Below are positions 34,322-42,379 of a stretch of DNA of 64,000 bases, in pieces. Numbering within the stretch: position 1 is the first letter of the stretch; every line of letters begins with the position of its first letter. The notes beneath the pieces were generated by a model, which saw only the letters and a list, made by a program, of their open reading frames with translations, was not told the DNA's origin and did not search any database. The stretch covers positions 62,001 through 126,000 of the forward strand of contig NZ_QZDU01000004.1 of assembly GCF_009917525.1 (NCBI RefSeq), read 5' to 3'. The position numbers and the translations under genes were made by a program. This DNA comes from Acutalibacter sp. 1XD8-36 (GTDB lineage Bacteria; Bacillota; Clostridia; Oscillospirales; Acutalibacteraceae).

Positions 34322-35775
34322 AGCGTCACCTCCGATCCGAGCCGTGAAAGCTCCTGCCGCAGAGCCGTATAAAACGCCCTGCTGCGGATATTGCCGCCGT
34401 TTTTCTGCCATTCGTCCTCAAAATCAAAACGGGCGGCAAGCTGACGGACGGAATAGTTTTTTAGAAATGTCCTCCAAGTGGAATTGTCCCATTCTTCAAG
34501 CTGCCGCCATAGGTCGGGAAAATGCCGATACAGCTTCCGCAGTTCCTCCAGACTTTGCAGAGGGCAGCACCAGCAGGAAACACGGCTGAAAATCTCATAT
34601 AAACCGCCCCAATCAAAACCCCGCCTGTAACAATAGGAAAGACAGTCCTTTTCTGTCATTCCCCATTCTACAAGCGGGTAATTTTTGTCCTTGATTCGCT
34701 TTGTTTCGTCGGCGGCGATTCCTACATACTCAATAACCGTATATTCCTCTTTCAGCTTTTTCAGATAGGCGGCGACGATACGGGTTTTGAGAATCCCCGT
34801 ACACCAGCGGCCACGGGGACCGGGCCAGCTCATACCCCTGTACTGCGATAGCGCGGGATTCTTTCGTTTCGGGGTGTATTCGTAAAAGTAGTATTCAAAA
34901 TCGCGCGCCGCTTTCAGCCGGATAATAGGTCTGCCGATATACGCCTCCAATCGGTCAACGGCGTCATTCCTAAATCTCTCGGTTTTACGCTCAATCTCCA
35001 ACACCTCCTTTGTCAGCGCGTGGTATGCGGCGGCAACCTTGCCGTTTTTGTCGTGAGCATAAATGCTCTTGCCTCTGCCGCTGGTTTCGGCGGCTCTCAC
35101 GGAAAAGGGGATTTCCGTCCCGAACACACGGATTTTCTCGCCGTAGTGAGCACGCAGAGAAGCGATGATTTCCTTTGCCTCGTTGGTGCGGCTATCTACC
35201 ATCGTAAAAAGAATCCCGTCGATTTTCAGCTTGGGATTGATCTGCCGTTTGACCTGTGAAATGGAGTGCATGAGCAAATCCAAACCCTTTGCCGAGAGAA
35301 ACGACGGCTGCGACGGAATGATAACGCTGTCCGCTGCCGCTAATGAGTTCAGCGGCATAATACCGAGTGACGGCATACAGTCAATGAGAATATAGTCGTA
35401 ATGGGGCTTTATCTCATTGATATATGTCCGCAGCGCCCGTTCACGGTTCATAGCGTTAATCAGCCGGATTTCCATACCCGACAATGTGATATTCGCAGGC
35501 AGCAGGTCAACGCCCTCGCCGTGGTGCAAAATACCGTGACCGTCGGGAATCGGCTTGTCGTCAATCACCGACTGTATAATGTCCGTAAGCGTAACGGGCA
35601 GATCGTCGGGTTTAAGATAACCGAGGGAGAGCGTCAAAGAATTTTGCGCGTCTGCGTCGATCAGCAAGACCCTTTTGTTTTCCTGTGCAAGACCGATTCC
35701 GAGGTTAGCGGTCGTTGTGGTTTTACCCACGCCGCCTTTTTGGTTCGTCACCGCTATTACTTTGCAATTCGCCAT
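34309..35775 (-). CDS. ParA ATPase fused to a PAPS-reductase-like C-terminus
   Basis: This is a 488-aa chimera. Residues 1-265 are a complete ParA/Soj ATPase (deviant Walker A TNQKGGVGKTTTTANL, Walker B YILIDCMPSLG, SQPSFLSAKGLDLL). From about residue 275 it continues as the C-terminal part of a phosphoadenosine-phosphosulfate-reductase-like protein (GRWCTGILKTRI, VGIAADETKRI, SCWCCPLQSLEELRKLYRHF). The PP-loop (SGGKDS) expected at the start of that family is missing, so that half is incomplete. The frame is uninterrupted. The fusion fits an in-frame deletion that removed intervening element genes. No ParB follows. The ATG at 35775 has AAGGAGG. Confidence 0.85.
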   Translation of the reverse strand: MANCKVIAVTNQKGGVGKTTTTANLGIGLAQENKRVLLIDADAQNSLTLSLGYLKPDDLPVTLTDIIQSVIDDKPIPDGHGILHHGEGVDLLPANITLSGMEIRLINAMNRERALRTYINEIKPHYDYILIDCMPSLGIMPLNSLAAADSVIIPSQPSFLSAKGLDLLMHSISQVKRQINPKLKIDGILFTMVDSRTNEAKEIIASLRAHYGEKIRVFGTEIPFSVRAAETSGRGKSIYAHDKNGKVAAAYHALTKEVLEIERKTERFRNDAVDRLEAYIGRPIIRLKAARDFEYYFYEYTPKRKNPALSQYRGMSWPGPRGRWCTGILKTRIVAAYLKKLKEEYTVIEYVGIAADETKRIKDKNYPLVEWGMTEKDCLSYCYRRGFDWGGLYEIFSRVSCWCCPLQSLEELRKLYRHFPDLWRQLEEWDNSTWRTFLKNYSVRQLAARFDFEDEWQKNGGNIRSRAFYTALRQELSRLGSEVTLCRR

Positions 35776-35842
35776 TTTGGGGTTTCCTCCTTTACATAGA
35801 TTTAGCCGCCTGCGGCGAAGCAGACGGCTATGTACGAGTATG

Positions 35843-35872
35843 AAAAAAGCCGCTTGCTTTTGCAAACGGCTT
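35843..35872 (-). terminator. Terminator of the displaced recombinase 3' end
   Basis: The stem AAGCCGCTTGC/GCAAACGGCTT has a TTTT loop and is followed on the minus strand by a six-T run. It lies 22 nt past the stop at 35894. A true terminator here supports the view that 35894 is the authentic recombinase gene end in the circular form. Confidence 0.8.
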
Positions 35873-35893
35873 CTTATATAATATGTATATATC

Positions 35894-36115
35894 TTAGAGG
35901 TACACATCAATGGTTAAATCTTCCCATTGGTTTTTACGGAGATAACAGCCAGCGGCTTTACGATATGCTTCGGCTTCTTCAAACTTTATATGTAAAGTGA
36001 GAAAAGGTGGAAAATAATCGTTGGGGTCATAAGCCAAGTGATTAGAGGGGTACGGTGCAGTCGTCCAAAAAGTCCTACCGGAGTACCGTTCAGCACAGGC
36101 TGCTATCAAGTCCAA
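35894..36115 (-). CDS. Separated 3' end of the recombinase gene (73 codons as it stands)
   Basis: As written it starts at an ATG in host DNA (antisense ppdK) and reads MDL then IAACA through the attachment core. It continues for 65 residues (from ERYSGRTFWTTAP to NQWEDLTIDVYL). The recombinase at the left end reads IAACA through its core in the same frame. Recircularising the element would fuse these codons to the recombinase as its natural C-terminus. A terminator follows 22 nt on. The fragment has no good ribosome site and is probably not translated in the integrated state. Confidence 0.8.
   Translation of the reverse strand: MDLIAACAERYSGRTFWTTAPYPSNHLAYDPNDYFPPFLTLHIKFEEAEAYRKAAGCYLRKNQWEDLTIDVYL
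36091..36106 (+). repeat. Right attachment core
   Basis: These 16 bp are identical to 23931-23946. The following 13 bases restore the original ppdK reading frame (AAIKSK then TAA at 36117-36119), showing that the host side lies to the right. Confidence 0.9.
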
Positions 36116-36150
36116 GTAATCAGCCCCTGATTTAAATTGATATAGACAGA

Positions 36151-36195
36151 GCGCACCCCCTGCCCGGGACTCTCCCGGCAGGGGGTGCGTGTTTA
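36151..36195. terminator. Original ppdK terminator, stranded beyond the element
   Basis: A very strong stem of about 18 bp (GCGCACCCCCTGCCCGGGA against TCCCGGCAGGGGGTGCGT) lies 32 nt past the ancestral ppdK stop. It now serves only the convergent FkbH-like gene. Confidence 0.85.
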
Positions 36196-37971
36196 CTCTA
36201 CGTTTACCTTTATCACGGTATTTTTGGGGGCATACCCGCTTATGGGGAGCTCCCAGACGGTGTCTTCGCCGTCCTCTGAGACCAGCTCAAAGCCGAACTC
36301 CTTATAAAAGTCCTTTACCATGCCGTTTTTTTGGGTTTTATAGTAGTACCCCCGGAGCCTTTTGGCCCCGGCCTTTTCCGCCGCCCGGATGAGCTCGTCC
36401 AGCATGGCGTGCTCCATGTTCCGCTTGAGCACCCGGCAGCTCATGAGCCAGAGCTCTATGTGGAGCAGTTCGCCGTCTATGCGGCCCATCACCACGGAGA
36501 TGACCCCGTTGTCGCCAAACTTGTCGGTGAGCTTGCCGTAGAGGGTTATAATATCAGGGTCCCGGGAGGCGGCCTGCATTTGGGACTCGGTGAAGCGGCG
36601 GGTGGTGAGGTTGAACTGGTTCGACTTGTTGGTGAGCTGGGCTATGCGGGAGATGTACACCGGCTCGAAGGGGCGTATCAGGGCGTGCATGTCAAGGGAG
36701 AGCAGGTAGTCTTCATAGCTCCTAAAGCTCTTCTGGAGCTTTGTGCGCTGGGCGTTCGCCTTGTACATCTCGTTGCGGGAGAGGTCGTCCTTAGAGAGCT
36801 TTGTGGCCTCGAAGAAGCCGCAGCGGTCTATGGCGGTGATATAGTGCTCGGGGGCGTCCATTAAGGGGGCACAGACCCCGGGTATCTGCCCGGTGACTAT
36901 GGCGCGCTCGGCGGGGTTGTCGTCGACGAAGACCATGCTCTCGGGGAGTATATTCAGCTCCCCGGCAATCTCGGCAAAGTTCAGGTCCTTGGGCTCCCAG
37001 TTGGCCTTGATGGAGATAAAGTCCTGGGGGCGCAGGGTGCCCTCGGGGTGGCTGAGCCCCGCGATTGCGTTCTCCTCGTCGTTTTTCGAGTCCACGTTGA
37101 GCATAATGCCGTAGCCTAAGAGCTCCTTCAAATAGGCCTGGAACTCGCTGTATACCTGGCCCATGGAGGTCTCGTGGCCTATCTCTATGCCCTCTGCGCC
37201 GTCGTCGCCTACTATGCCGCCCCATAGGGTGTTGTCCAAATCCAGCACAAGGGACTTCTTGTTTTTGCCGTATATGGACTTGATTATGCAGGCCACGCTG
37301 TATGAGAGGGCGGGGATTGCGTCTAAGTTCAGGCAGTATTTATACATATGCCAGTAAAAGGGGTCGGTCCACTTTAAAAGGCCGTAGTCGGCGCAGAGAT
37401 AGCTGATATCGTTGATATAGAAATCCTGGCGGGAGGAGGCATATTCATAGAGCTTCATATTGAGCCTTGAGACAAAGTTTGTATGCCCCCTATAGTCCCA
37501 GGCGTCCCGGTTGCCAAGGAGCCTGTAGAAGGGCGGCTCGAAGTTGTTCTGTATCACCGGGCAGCGGTACTCCTCGGCCAAATGCTCCCACATGGCTTCA
37601 AGGCGGGAGAACTGGGCGTCAAGGAGCTCCGAGACGAACTCCGGGCTGTCCGAGGGGGCGGGGAGGCCGGTGATGTTCCGGCGGGAGGTGTGGATATAGA
37701 TAAGGTCCGGGGAGAAGTCCCTAAGGGCCTCGCCGAACATTGCGTCCTCATAGTAGAGCCCGAACTCGGACTCGTAGAACTCCGGCTCTATGCCGAAATC
37801 GAGAAGGAACAGCTCTAAAACGGCGATTATGTCGTGGGTGGTGGAGCCGCCCAGCACGGCTATTTTCTTTTTTATGCGGGGCTCACCGGAGGCGAGGAGC
37901 TCCCGGCGTATGGATTTGCGCTTTTTCAGTATGGCCTGGGGGTCGAACGGATAGCATAACAGCTTGTGCAT
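36193..37971 (-). CDS. FkbH-like HAD-superfamily phosphatase protein
   Basis: This 592-aa protein has an N-terminal SGNH-like region (IAVLGGSTTHDI), then the HAD-IIIC/FkbH core with nucleophile motif LVLDLDNTLWGGIVGDDG and FVDDNPAERAIV. A C-terminal acetyltransferase-like region follows (FGDNGVISVVMGRIDGELLH, RLRGYYYKTQKNGMVKDFY). In polyketide clusters FkbH proteins load phosphoglycerate-derived units onto acyl carrier protein. No polyketide or carrier-protein gene is in view, so its role here is unknown. A single-gene transcript is likely, with GAAGGGAG before the ATG. Confidence 0.85.
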   Translation of the reverse strand: MHKLLCYPFDPQAILKKRKSIRRELLASGEPRIKKKIAVLGGSTTHDIIAVLELFLLDFGIEPEFYESEFGLYYEDAMFGEALRDFSPDLIYIHTSRRNITGLPAPSDSPEFVSELLDAQFSRLEAMWEHLAEEYRCPVIQNNFEPPFYRLLGNRDAWDYRGHTNFVSRLNMKLYEYASSRQDFYINDISYLCADYGLLKWTDPFYWHMYKYCLNLDAIPALSYSVACIIKSIYGKNKKSLVLDLDNTLWGGIVGDDGAEGIEIGHETSMGQVYSEFQAYLKELLGYGIMLNVDSKNDEENAIAGLSHPEGTLRPQDFISIKANWEPKDLNFAEIAGELNILPESMVFVDDNPAERAIVTGQIPGVCAPLMDAPEHYITAIDRCGFFEATKLSKDDLSRNEMYKANAQRTKLQKSFRSYEDYLLSLDMHALIRPFEPVYISRIAQLTNKSNQFNLTTRRFTESQMQAASRDPDIITLYGKLTDKFGDNGVISVVMGRIDGELLHIELWLMSCRVLKRNMEHAMLDELIRAAEKAGAKRLRGYYYKTQKNGMVKDFYKEFGFELVSEDGEDTVWELPISGYAPKNTVIKVNVE

Positions 37972-38066
37972 ACTGGTCTCCCTTCTTGATATAAACGTAA
38001 AATGTATACTTGAATTATAATTATATCAGTATAAAGGGCCCATTTCAAGGGCGGCGAGAAAATATC

Positions 38067-38095
38067 TTGAAACTGCTGTAATAAAGTGGTATAAT
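38067..38095 (+). promoter_or_regulatory. Promoter of the pheST operon
   Basis: TTGAAA and TATAAT have 17-bp spacing, about 63 nt before pheS. The leader is too short for a T-box and no T-box motif is visible. Confidence 0.75.
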
Positions 38096-38157
38096 ACGAA
38101 GGAACGCAGTTTTTTGCGTGTATACAGTAAATGAAGGCGTAGAAAGGACGTTTTAAG

Positions 38158-39186
38158 ATGAAGGAAAGGATAGAGGGGCTGCGGGAGAGCTTTGAGCAGG
38201 AGCTGAAGGCTGCAGGCAGCAGCGAGGCCGTTGAAAAGCTGAGAGTGGCCTACCTTGGGAAAAAGGGCTCGGTGACGGAGCTGCTGAAGGGCCTTAAGGA
38301 CGTGGGCGCACAGCAGAAGAAGGAGCTGGGCCAGCATGTGAACCTTTTGAAGCGCGCCGTTGAGCAGCGGCTTTCCGAGAGGATAGAGGAGATAAAGGCC
38401 GCCGAGGAGCAGCGGGAGATAGAGGGGGCCGAGCGCTACGACGTGACCCTGCCCACAGAGGGGGACCCGGGGTCCTACCACCCTATAACCGTGGTGCAGA
38501 GGCAGCTTGAGGAGATATTCACCTCCATGGGCTTTGTGGTGGAGGACTTTAGGGAGATAGTCACGGACTACGAGTGCTTCGAGGCGGTGAACATCCCCAA
38601 GGACCACCCCGCCAGGGACATGCAGGACACCTACTACCTGGAGAACGGCCAGCTATTAAAGACCCATACCTCCGCCGCCCAGAACTTCATCCTGCAAAAA
38701 TACGGCGCACCCTGCCGGGCCATCTTCCCCGGGAGGTGCTTTAGGAACGAGGCCACGGACGCCAGCCATGAGAACACCTTCTTTCAGATGGAGGGAATCA
38801 TGGTGGACAAGAATATCTCTATTTCAAACCTGATATATTTCATGAAGACCATGCTCAGTGAGGTCTTCCAGCGGGACGTGAAGGTGCGCCTTCGCCCGGG
38901 CTTCTTCCCCTTTGTGGAGCCGGGCTTCGAGCTTGATATAAGCTGCCTTATCTGCGGCGGCGAGGGCTGCTCCACCTGCCACCACTCCGGCTGGGTAGAG
39001 CTGTGCCCCTGCGGGATGATACACCCCAATGTGCTGAAAATGGGCGGGGTGGACCCTGAGGAGTACACGGGCTTCGCCTTCGGGCTGGGGCTCACCCGCC
39101 TTGTGATGATGAAGTACGGCGTTAAAGATATCCGGGATTTGAACAGCGGCAATTTAAAGGCCCTTGCCCAGTTCCGGCACGAGTGA
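38158..39186 (+). CDS. pheS: Phenylalanyl-tRNA synthetase alpha subunit
   Basis: PheS (342 aa) is the catalytic subunit of the alpha2beta2 enzyme that charges tRNA-Phe. An N-terminal coiled coil spans about residues 1-85. Class II motifs follow: motif 2 RCFRNEATDASHENTFFQME and motif 3 GFAFGLGLTRLVMMKYGV, with the substrate residues in FVEPGFELDI. A short insert with four cysteines (CLICGGEGCSTCHH) looks like a small zinc knuckle, seen in some Clostridia PheS. pheT follows after 16 nt. Confidence 0.97.
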   Translation: MKERIEGLRESFEQELKAAGSSEAVEKLRVAYLGKKGSVTELLKGLKDVGAQQKKELGQHVNLLKRAVEQRLSERIEEIKAAEEQREIEGAERYDVTLPTEGDPGSYHPITVVQRQLEEIFTSMGFVVEDFREIVTDYECFEAVNIPKDHPARDMQDTYYLENGQLLKTHTSAAQNFILQKYGAPCRAIFPGRCFRNEATDASHENTFFQMEGIMVDKNISISNLIYFMKTMLSEVFQRDVKVRLRPGFFPFVEPGFELDISCLICGGEGCSTCHHSGWVELCPCGMIHPNVLKMGGVDPEEYTGFAFGLGLTRLVMMKYGVKDIRDLNSGNLKALAQFRHE

Positions 39187-39202
39187 GAGGGAGGGATAAA
39201 AT

Positions 39203-41578
39203 ATGCTGATTTCAATGAACTGGATAGGCGACTTCGTGGACCTTCGGGGCCTTGACATACCGGCTCTCATACAGCGCTTCACCCTCTCCACCGCCGAGGT
39301 GGAGGATATATACGAGATGGGCCGGGACCTGCGGGGGGTGGTCGCCGGAAAGATACTCTCTGTCGAGAACCACCCGGACTCAAAGAAGCTGCACCTTTTA
39401 AAGGTGGACGGCGGGGATAAGGTATACGACGTGGTCTGCGGCGCGCCCAACGTGCGGGAGGGGCTTATAGTGCCCTTTGTGAAGGAAGGCGGCATGGTGG
39501 GCGGCCAGGAGATAGGCATGGCGAGGCTTGCGGGGTTTGAAAGCCACGGCATGTGCTGCTCTGAAAAGGAGCTGGGGATATCCGCCGACCACTCCGGGCT
39601 AATGGAGCTGCCTGAGGACACTCCTGTGGGCAGGGACGTGACGGAGCTCTACGGCATTATAGACACGGTGTTTGAGGTGGACAATAAGTCCCTTACAAAC
39701 AGGCCGGACCTGTGGGGGCATTACGGCATAGCAAGGGAGTTCGCGGCCCTCTCGGGCAGGGAGCTGAGGCCCCTTGAGACGGTTTCATTAGAACAGTTCG
39801 ACAGTCTTGAGCCCATTGACATAGACGTACAGGACAAGGAGCTCTGCTATAGGTACAGCGGCCTGAAGGTGCGCAATATCACAAAGAAGGTAAGCCCTGT
39901 GGACATGCGTATAAGGCTTTTCTACTGCGGGAGCAGGGCCATAAACCTCTTGGCTGACCTTACAAACTACCTTATGCTTGAGATGGGCCAGCCCATGCAC
40001 GCCTTTGACTGCGCCAAGGTGGACAGCATAAGGGTGAGGCGCTTTGACTCCCCCTTCACCTTCACCACCCTGGACGGCACGGAGCGCAGGGTGGACGAGA
40101 ATACTTTAATGATATGCACAAAGTCCGGCGGTGAGGATATCCCTGTTGCCATAGCGGGCATTATGGGCGGCCTTGACTCGGAGATTGAGGGGGACACGGA
40201 CAGCCTGCTTTTGGAGTCGGCCAACTTCGACGGGGCCTCTGTGCGCAAGTCCTCCACACGCCTGGGCCTTCGCACGGACGCCTCCATGCGCTATGAGAAG
40301 ACCCTTGACCCGGAGATGACCGTCCCGGCCATAGGCAGGTTCATGAAGCTGCTTTTGGGAATCGACCCCCAGGCCCAGGTGATTTCACGGCTCACAGACG
40401 TATATGTAAAGCACTACCCGAAGGTTGAGCTGGCCTTTGACAAGGCGTATGTGGACAGGTACACCGGCATAGAGATAGAGGACGAGAGAATAATGGGCAC
40501 CCTCAGCTCCCTGGGCTTTGAGCCGAGGCAGGAGGGGGACAGGTTCACAGTGGGCGTGCCCAGCTGGAGGGCCACTAAGGACGTGACTATCAAGGCCGAT
40601 ATCATCGAGGAGATAACCAGGATATACGGCTATGACAACTTCGAGATAGCCACCACCATGAGCCCACTGTACCCCAGGAGAAGGAGCGCGGGGGCCAAGG
40701 CCGACAACTTTGTGAAGGATATACTTGTGCAGACCTACCAGCTCCACGAGGTGCACTCATATATCTGGCAGGACGTTAAAAAGTGCCGGGCGCTGAATAT
40801 CGAGCCCGAGGAGAATATAAGGCTGATAAACGCCCAGACCCCGGACCACGAGGTGATACGCCGGAGCATGGGGCCAACACTCCTGTCGGTGCTGGGGGAG
40901 AACAGGGCCTTTGGAGCCCAGTTCGGCGTGTTTGAGATAGGCCGCGTGGCAGAGGGCGTGAGGAAAGAGGACGGCCTCGTAAACGAGCGCAAGAATCTGG
41001 GAATAGCCCTTTTCAGCAGGACGTCGGGGGAGAAGGAGCTGTACCTGAAGCTTGCGGGGATTATCAAGTCCCTTGGCAGGAGCGTGAAGCGGGTGGAGCT
41101 GGAGCTTGCCAACTGCCAGCCCGAATTCAAGTGGCAGCACCCCAGGAATACGGCTGTTATCATGGCGGAGGGCACGGCCCTCGGCTGGATATGCACATTA
41201 GTGCCCTCTGTGCTCAGGAGCATTGACCGGAAGGCGGCGGTGGTCTGCGGGCAGCTTGACATGGACGCGTTTGCAAGTCTCCCCGAGGGAGAGCTCAGCT
41301 ATAGGGAGCCCAGCCGCTTCCCGGGCATAGACATAGACCTCTCGGTGGTGCTGCCTGAGGGCATGAGGTTTGCCGATATGGAGCCCGCCTGGAAGGGGGC
41401 GGGGCACCTTGCGGGGGTGGGCCTTATCGACTCCTTCCAGCAGGCCGGGCGCAGGAGCCTTACGCTGCGCTTCAGCTTCTCCTCGGGGGAGAAGACCCTC
41501 TCCAAGGAGGAGGTACAGCCCATAGTCGACGGCATAATCGAGAGGCTGAGCGCCGGGGGCGCTGTGCTGAGAAGCTAG
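39203..41578 (+). CDS. pheT: Phenylalanyl-tRNA synthetase beta subunit
   Basis: PheT (791 aa, normal) has an N-terminal domain, a tRNA-binding (EMAP-like) domain at about 40-150 (VVAGKILSVENHPDSKKLHL), then the B3/B4 editing domain (NKSLTNRPDLWGHYGIAREF, HAFDCAKV). The B5 domain and catalytic-like core follow, with the ferredoxin-fold anticodon-binding domain at the end (FPGIDIDLSVVLPEGMRFAD). B3/B4 hydrolyses mischarged Tyr-tRNA-Phe. It is cotranscribed with pheS. Confidence 0.97.
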   Translation: MLISMNWIGDFVDLRGLDIPALIQRFTLSTAEVEDIYEMGRDLRGVVAGKILSVENHPDSKKLHLLKVDGGDKVYDVVCGAPNVREGLIVPFVKEGGMVGGQEIGMARLAGFESHGMCCSEKELGISADHSGLMELPEDTPVGRDVTELYGIIDTVFEVDNKSLTNRPDLWGHYGIAREFAALSGRELRPLETVSLEQFDSLEPIDIDVQDKELCYRYSGLKVRNITKKVSPVDMRIRLFYCGSRAINLLADLTNYLMLEMGQPMHAFDCAKVDSIRVRRFDSPFTFTTLDGTERRVDENTLMICTKSGGEDIPVAIAGIMGGLDSEIEGDTDSLLLESANFDGASVRKSSTRLGLRTDASMRYEKTLDPEMTVPAIGRFMKLLLGIDPQAQVISRLTDVYVKHYPKVELAFDKAYVDRYTGIEIEDERIMGTLSSLGFEPRQEGDRFTVGVPSWRATKDVTIKADIIEEITRIYGYDNFEIATTMSPLYPRRRSAGAKADNFVKDILVQTYQLHEVHSYIWQDVKKCRALNIEPEENIRLINAQTPDHEVIRRSMGPTLLSVLGENRAFGAQFGVFEIGRVAEGVRKEDGLVNERKNLGIALFSRTSGEKELYLKLAGIIKSLGRSVKRVELELANCQPEFKWQHPRNTAVIMAEGTALGWICTLVPSVLRSIDRKAAVVCGQLDMDAFASLPEGELSYREPSRFPGIDIDLSVVLPEGMRFADMEPAWKGAGHLAGVGLIDSFQQAGRRSLTLRFSFSSGEKTLSKEEVQPIVDGIIERLSAGGAVLRS

Positions 41579-41594
41579 GGCCCCATTAAAGGAC

Positions 41595-41623
41595 TTGATT
41601 TTTAGCGGGGAAACTGCTATAAT
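41595..41623 (+). promoter_or_regulatory. Promoter of ireB
   Basis: TTGATT and TATAAT have a 17-bp spacer, 48 nt before the ATG. Confidence 0.7.
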
Positions 41624-41670
41624 ATACTACCGACTTACTAAAACTTAACCTGATACGGAGGTGCCACACT

Positions 41671-41922
41671 ATGCCTGAGGACCACAGCACTATAACATTC
41701 TCCCTGGACGAGGTGCGGGAGGCCGATATGAAGCGCATACTTCTTACGGTCTATGACGCTTTGAAGGAGAAGGGGTATAACCCCATAAGCCAGCTGGTGG
41801 GGTACCTTCTCTCGGAGGACCCGACCTATATCACCACCCATAACAACGCCAGGAGCCTTATCCGGCGGATAGACCGGGATGAGCTTTTAAAGGCGATGGT
41901 GCGGTCATATCTGGGCGAGTGA
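41671..41922 (+). CDS. ireB: IreB family regulatory phosphoprotein
   Basis: IreB (83 aa, full family length) is a small cytoplasmic phosphoprotein. In Enterococcus it is phosphorylated on threonines by the PASTA kinase IreK and tunes cephalosporin tolerance. The whole sequence is family-like: [40 protein letters not shown] and [19 protein letters not shown]. In many Firmicutes it precedes ruvX; here the next gene is an unrecognised one 29 nt downstream. AGGAGG is not evident, but CGGAGG lies before the ATG. Confidence 0.95.
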   Translation: MPEDHSTITFSLDEVREADMKRILLTVYDALKEKGYNPISQLVGYLLSEDPTYITTHNNARSLIRRIDRDELLKAMVRSYLGE

Positions 41923-41951
41923 GCTAAATATACAGAAAGGGAGGCGGAGTC

Positions 41952-42284
41952 ATGAGCGAAAAGAAGGGCGGCAGTAAGGAGACAAAAAGCGCCCCCAGGG
42001 CGAAGGGCGGATTCCCCAGCTATAAGGGAAGGCCGCTGGTGCGCAGCGGGGACACGCTTTACTATGGGAGCATGAGGGATAAGTACGTGGTGAAGCTGGA
42101 CGTGAAGTCCAAAAAGGAAGTGCAGGGCCTGGAGGTGGCGGACAGGGTGTCGGTGCAGCTTATGAGCACTGACCCGGAGATACGCAACCGCAAGCAGATA
42201 GTGAAGTCCAGCGAAAAAGACGGACTGTATCTGGCCCTGGACATAGCGGACGCCTGGCTCACCCGAGAGCTGAAGGAAGACTAA
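41952..42284 (+). CDS. Conserved-looking small basic protein of unknown function
   Basis: This 110-aa soluble protein begins with about 20 Lys/Ser/Gly-rich residues. A compact domain follows with alternating hydrophobic strands (YKGRPLVRSGDTLYYGSMRD, KYVVKLDVKSKKEVQGLEVA, DRVSVQLMSTDPEIRNRK). It has an AAAGGGAGG site and sits 29 nt after ireB, so it is probably in the same transcript. I do not recognise the family. The strand-rich core suggests a small beta-barrel, but that is a guess. Confidence 0.75.
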   Translation: MSEKKGGSKETKSAPRAKGGFPSYKGRPLVRSGDTLYYGSMRDKYVVKLDVKSKKEVQGLEVADRVSVQLMSTDPEIRNRKQIVKSSEKDGLYLALDIADAWLTRELKED

Positions 42285-42294
42285 GGCACGCGGT

Positions 42295-42315
42295 CAAGGG
42301 GCGTTAGGCCCCTTG
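42295..42315 (+). terminator. Possible terminator after the ireB operon
   Basis: An 8-bp stem CAAGGGGC/GCCCCTTG has a GTTAG loop but no T run, so it may be a weak or Rho-dependent stop. Further GC-rich repeats follow to 42379. Confidence 0.4.
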
Positions 42316-42379
42316 CAGGGGTTCGGGGGCAGCGCCCCTGAGGTCCTGTGCGCGAGCGAAGCAAGCGCAAGTTTGCGCC

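Larger units (their letters stand above)
23931..36106. mobile_element. 12.16-kb serine-recombinase integrative element in the ppdK 3' end
   Basis: The element is bounded by identical 16-bp direct repeats (CAGCACAGGCTGCTAT) at 23931-23946 and 36091-36106. The left copy is inside the last codons of ppdK. The right copy is followed by the original host codons ATC AAG TCC AAG TAA and a strong terminator. Base composition shifts to A+T-rich with different codon use inside. Contents are recombinase, MazF-like toxin, sigma-like regulator, orphan winged-helix regulator, flavodoxin-like protein, HxlR, DUF1349, MFS, AraC, MarR, CHAP protein and ParA chimera. No relaxase, coupling protein or VirB4-like gene is visible, so it is a decayed or mobilisable element and not a self-transmissible one. 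Confidence 0.93.

Noticed and set aside
37972-38157. T-box leader before pheST
   Set aside because: The leader after the promoter is only about 60 nt and has no T-box motif or antiterminator.
42316-42379. GC-rich repeat cluster after the ireB operon as an RNA gene
   Set aside because: Short repeats such as GCGCGAGCGAAGCAAGCGC are present but form no consistent structure, and no promoter is seen.
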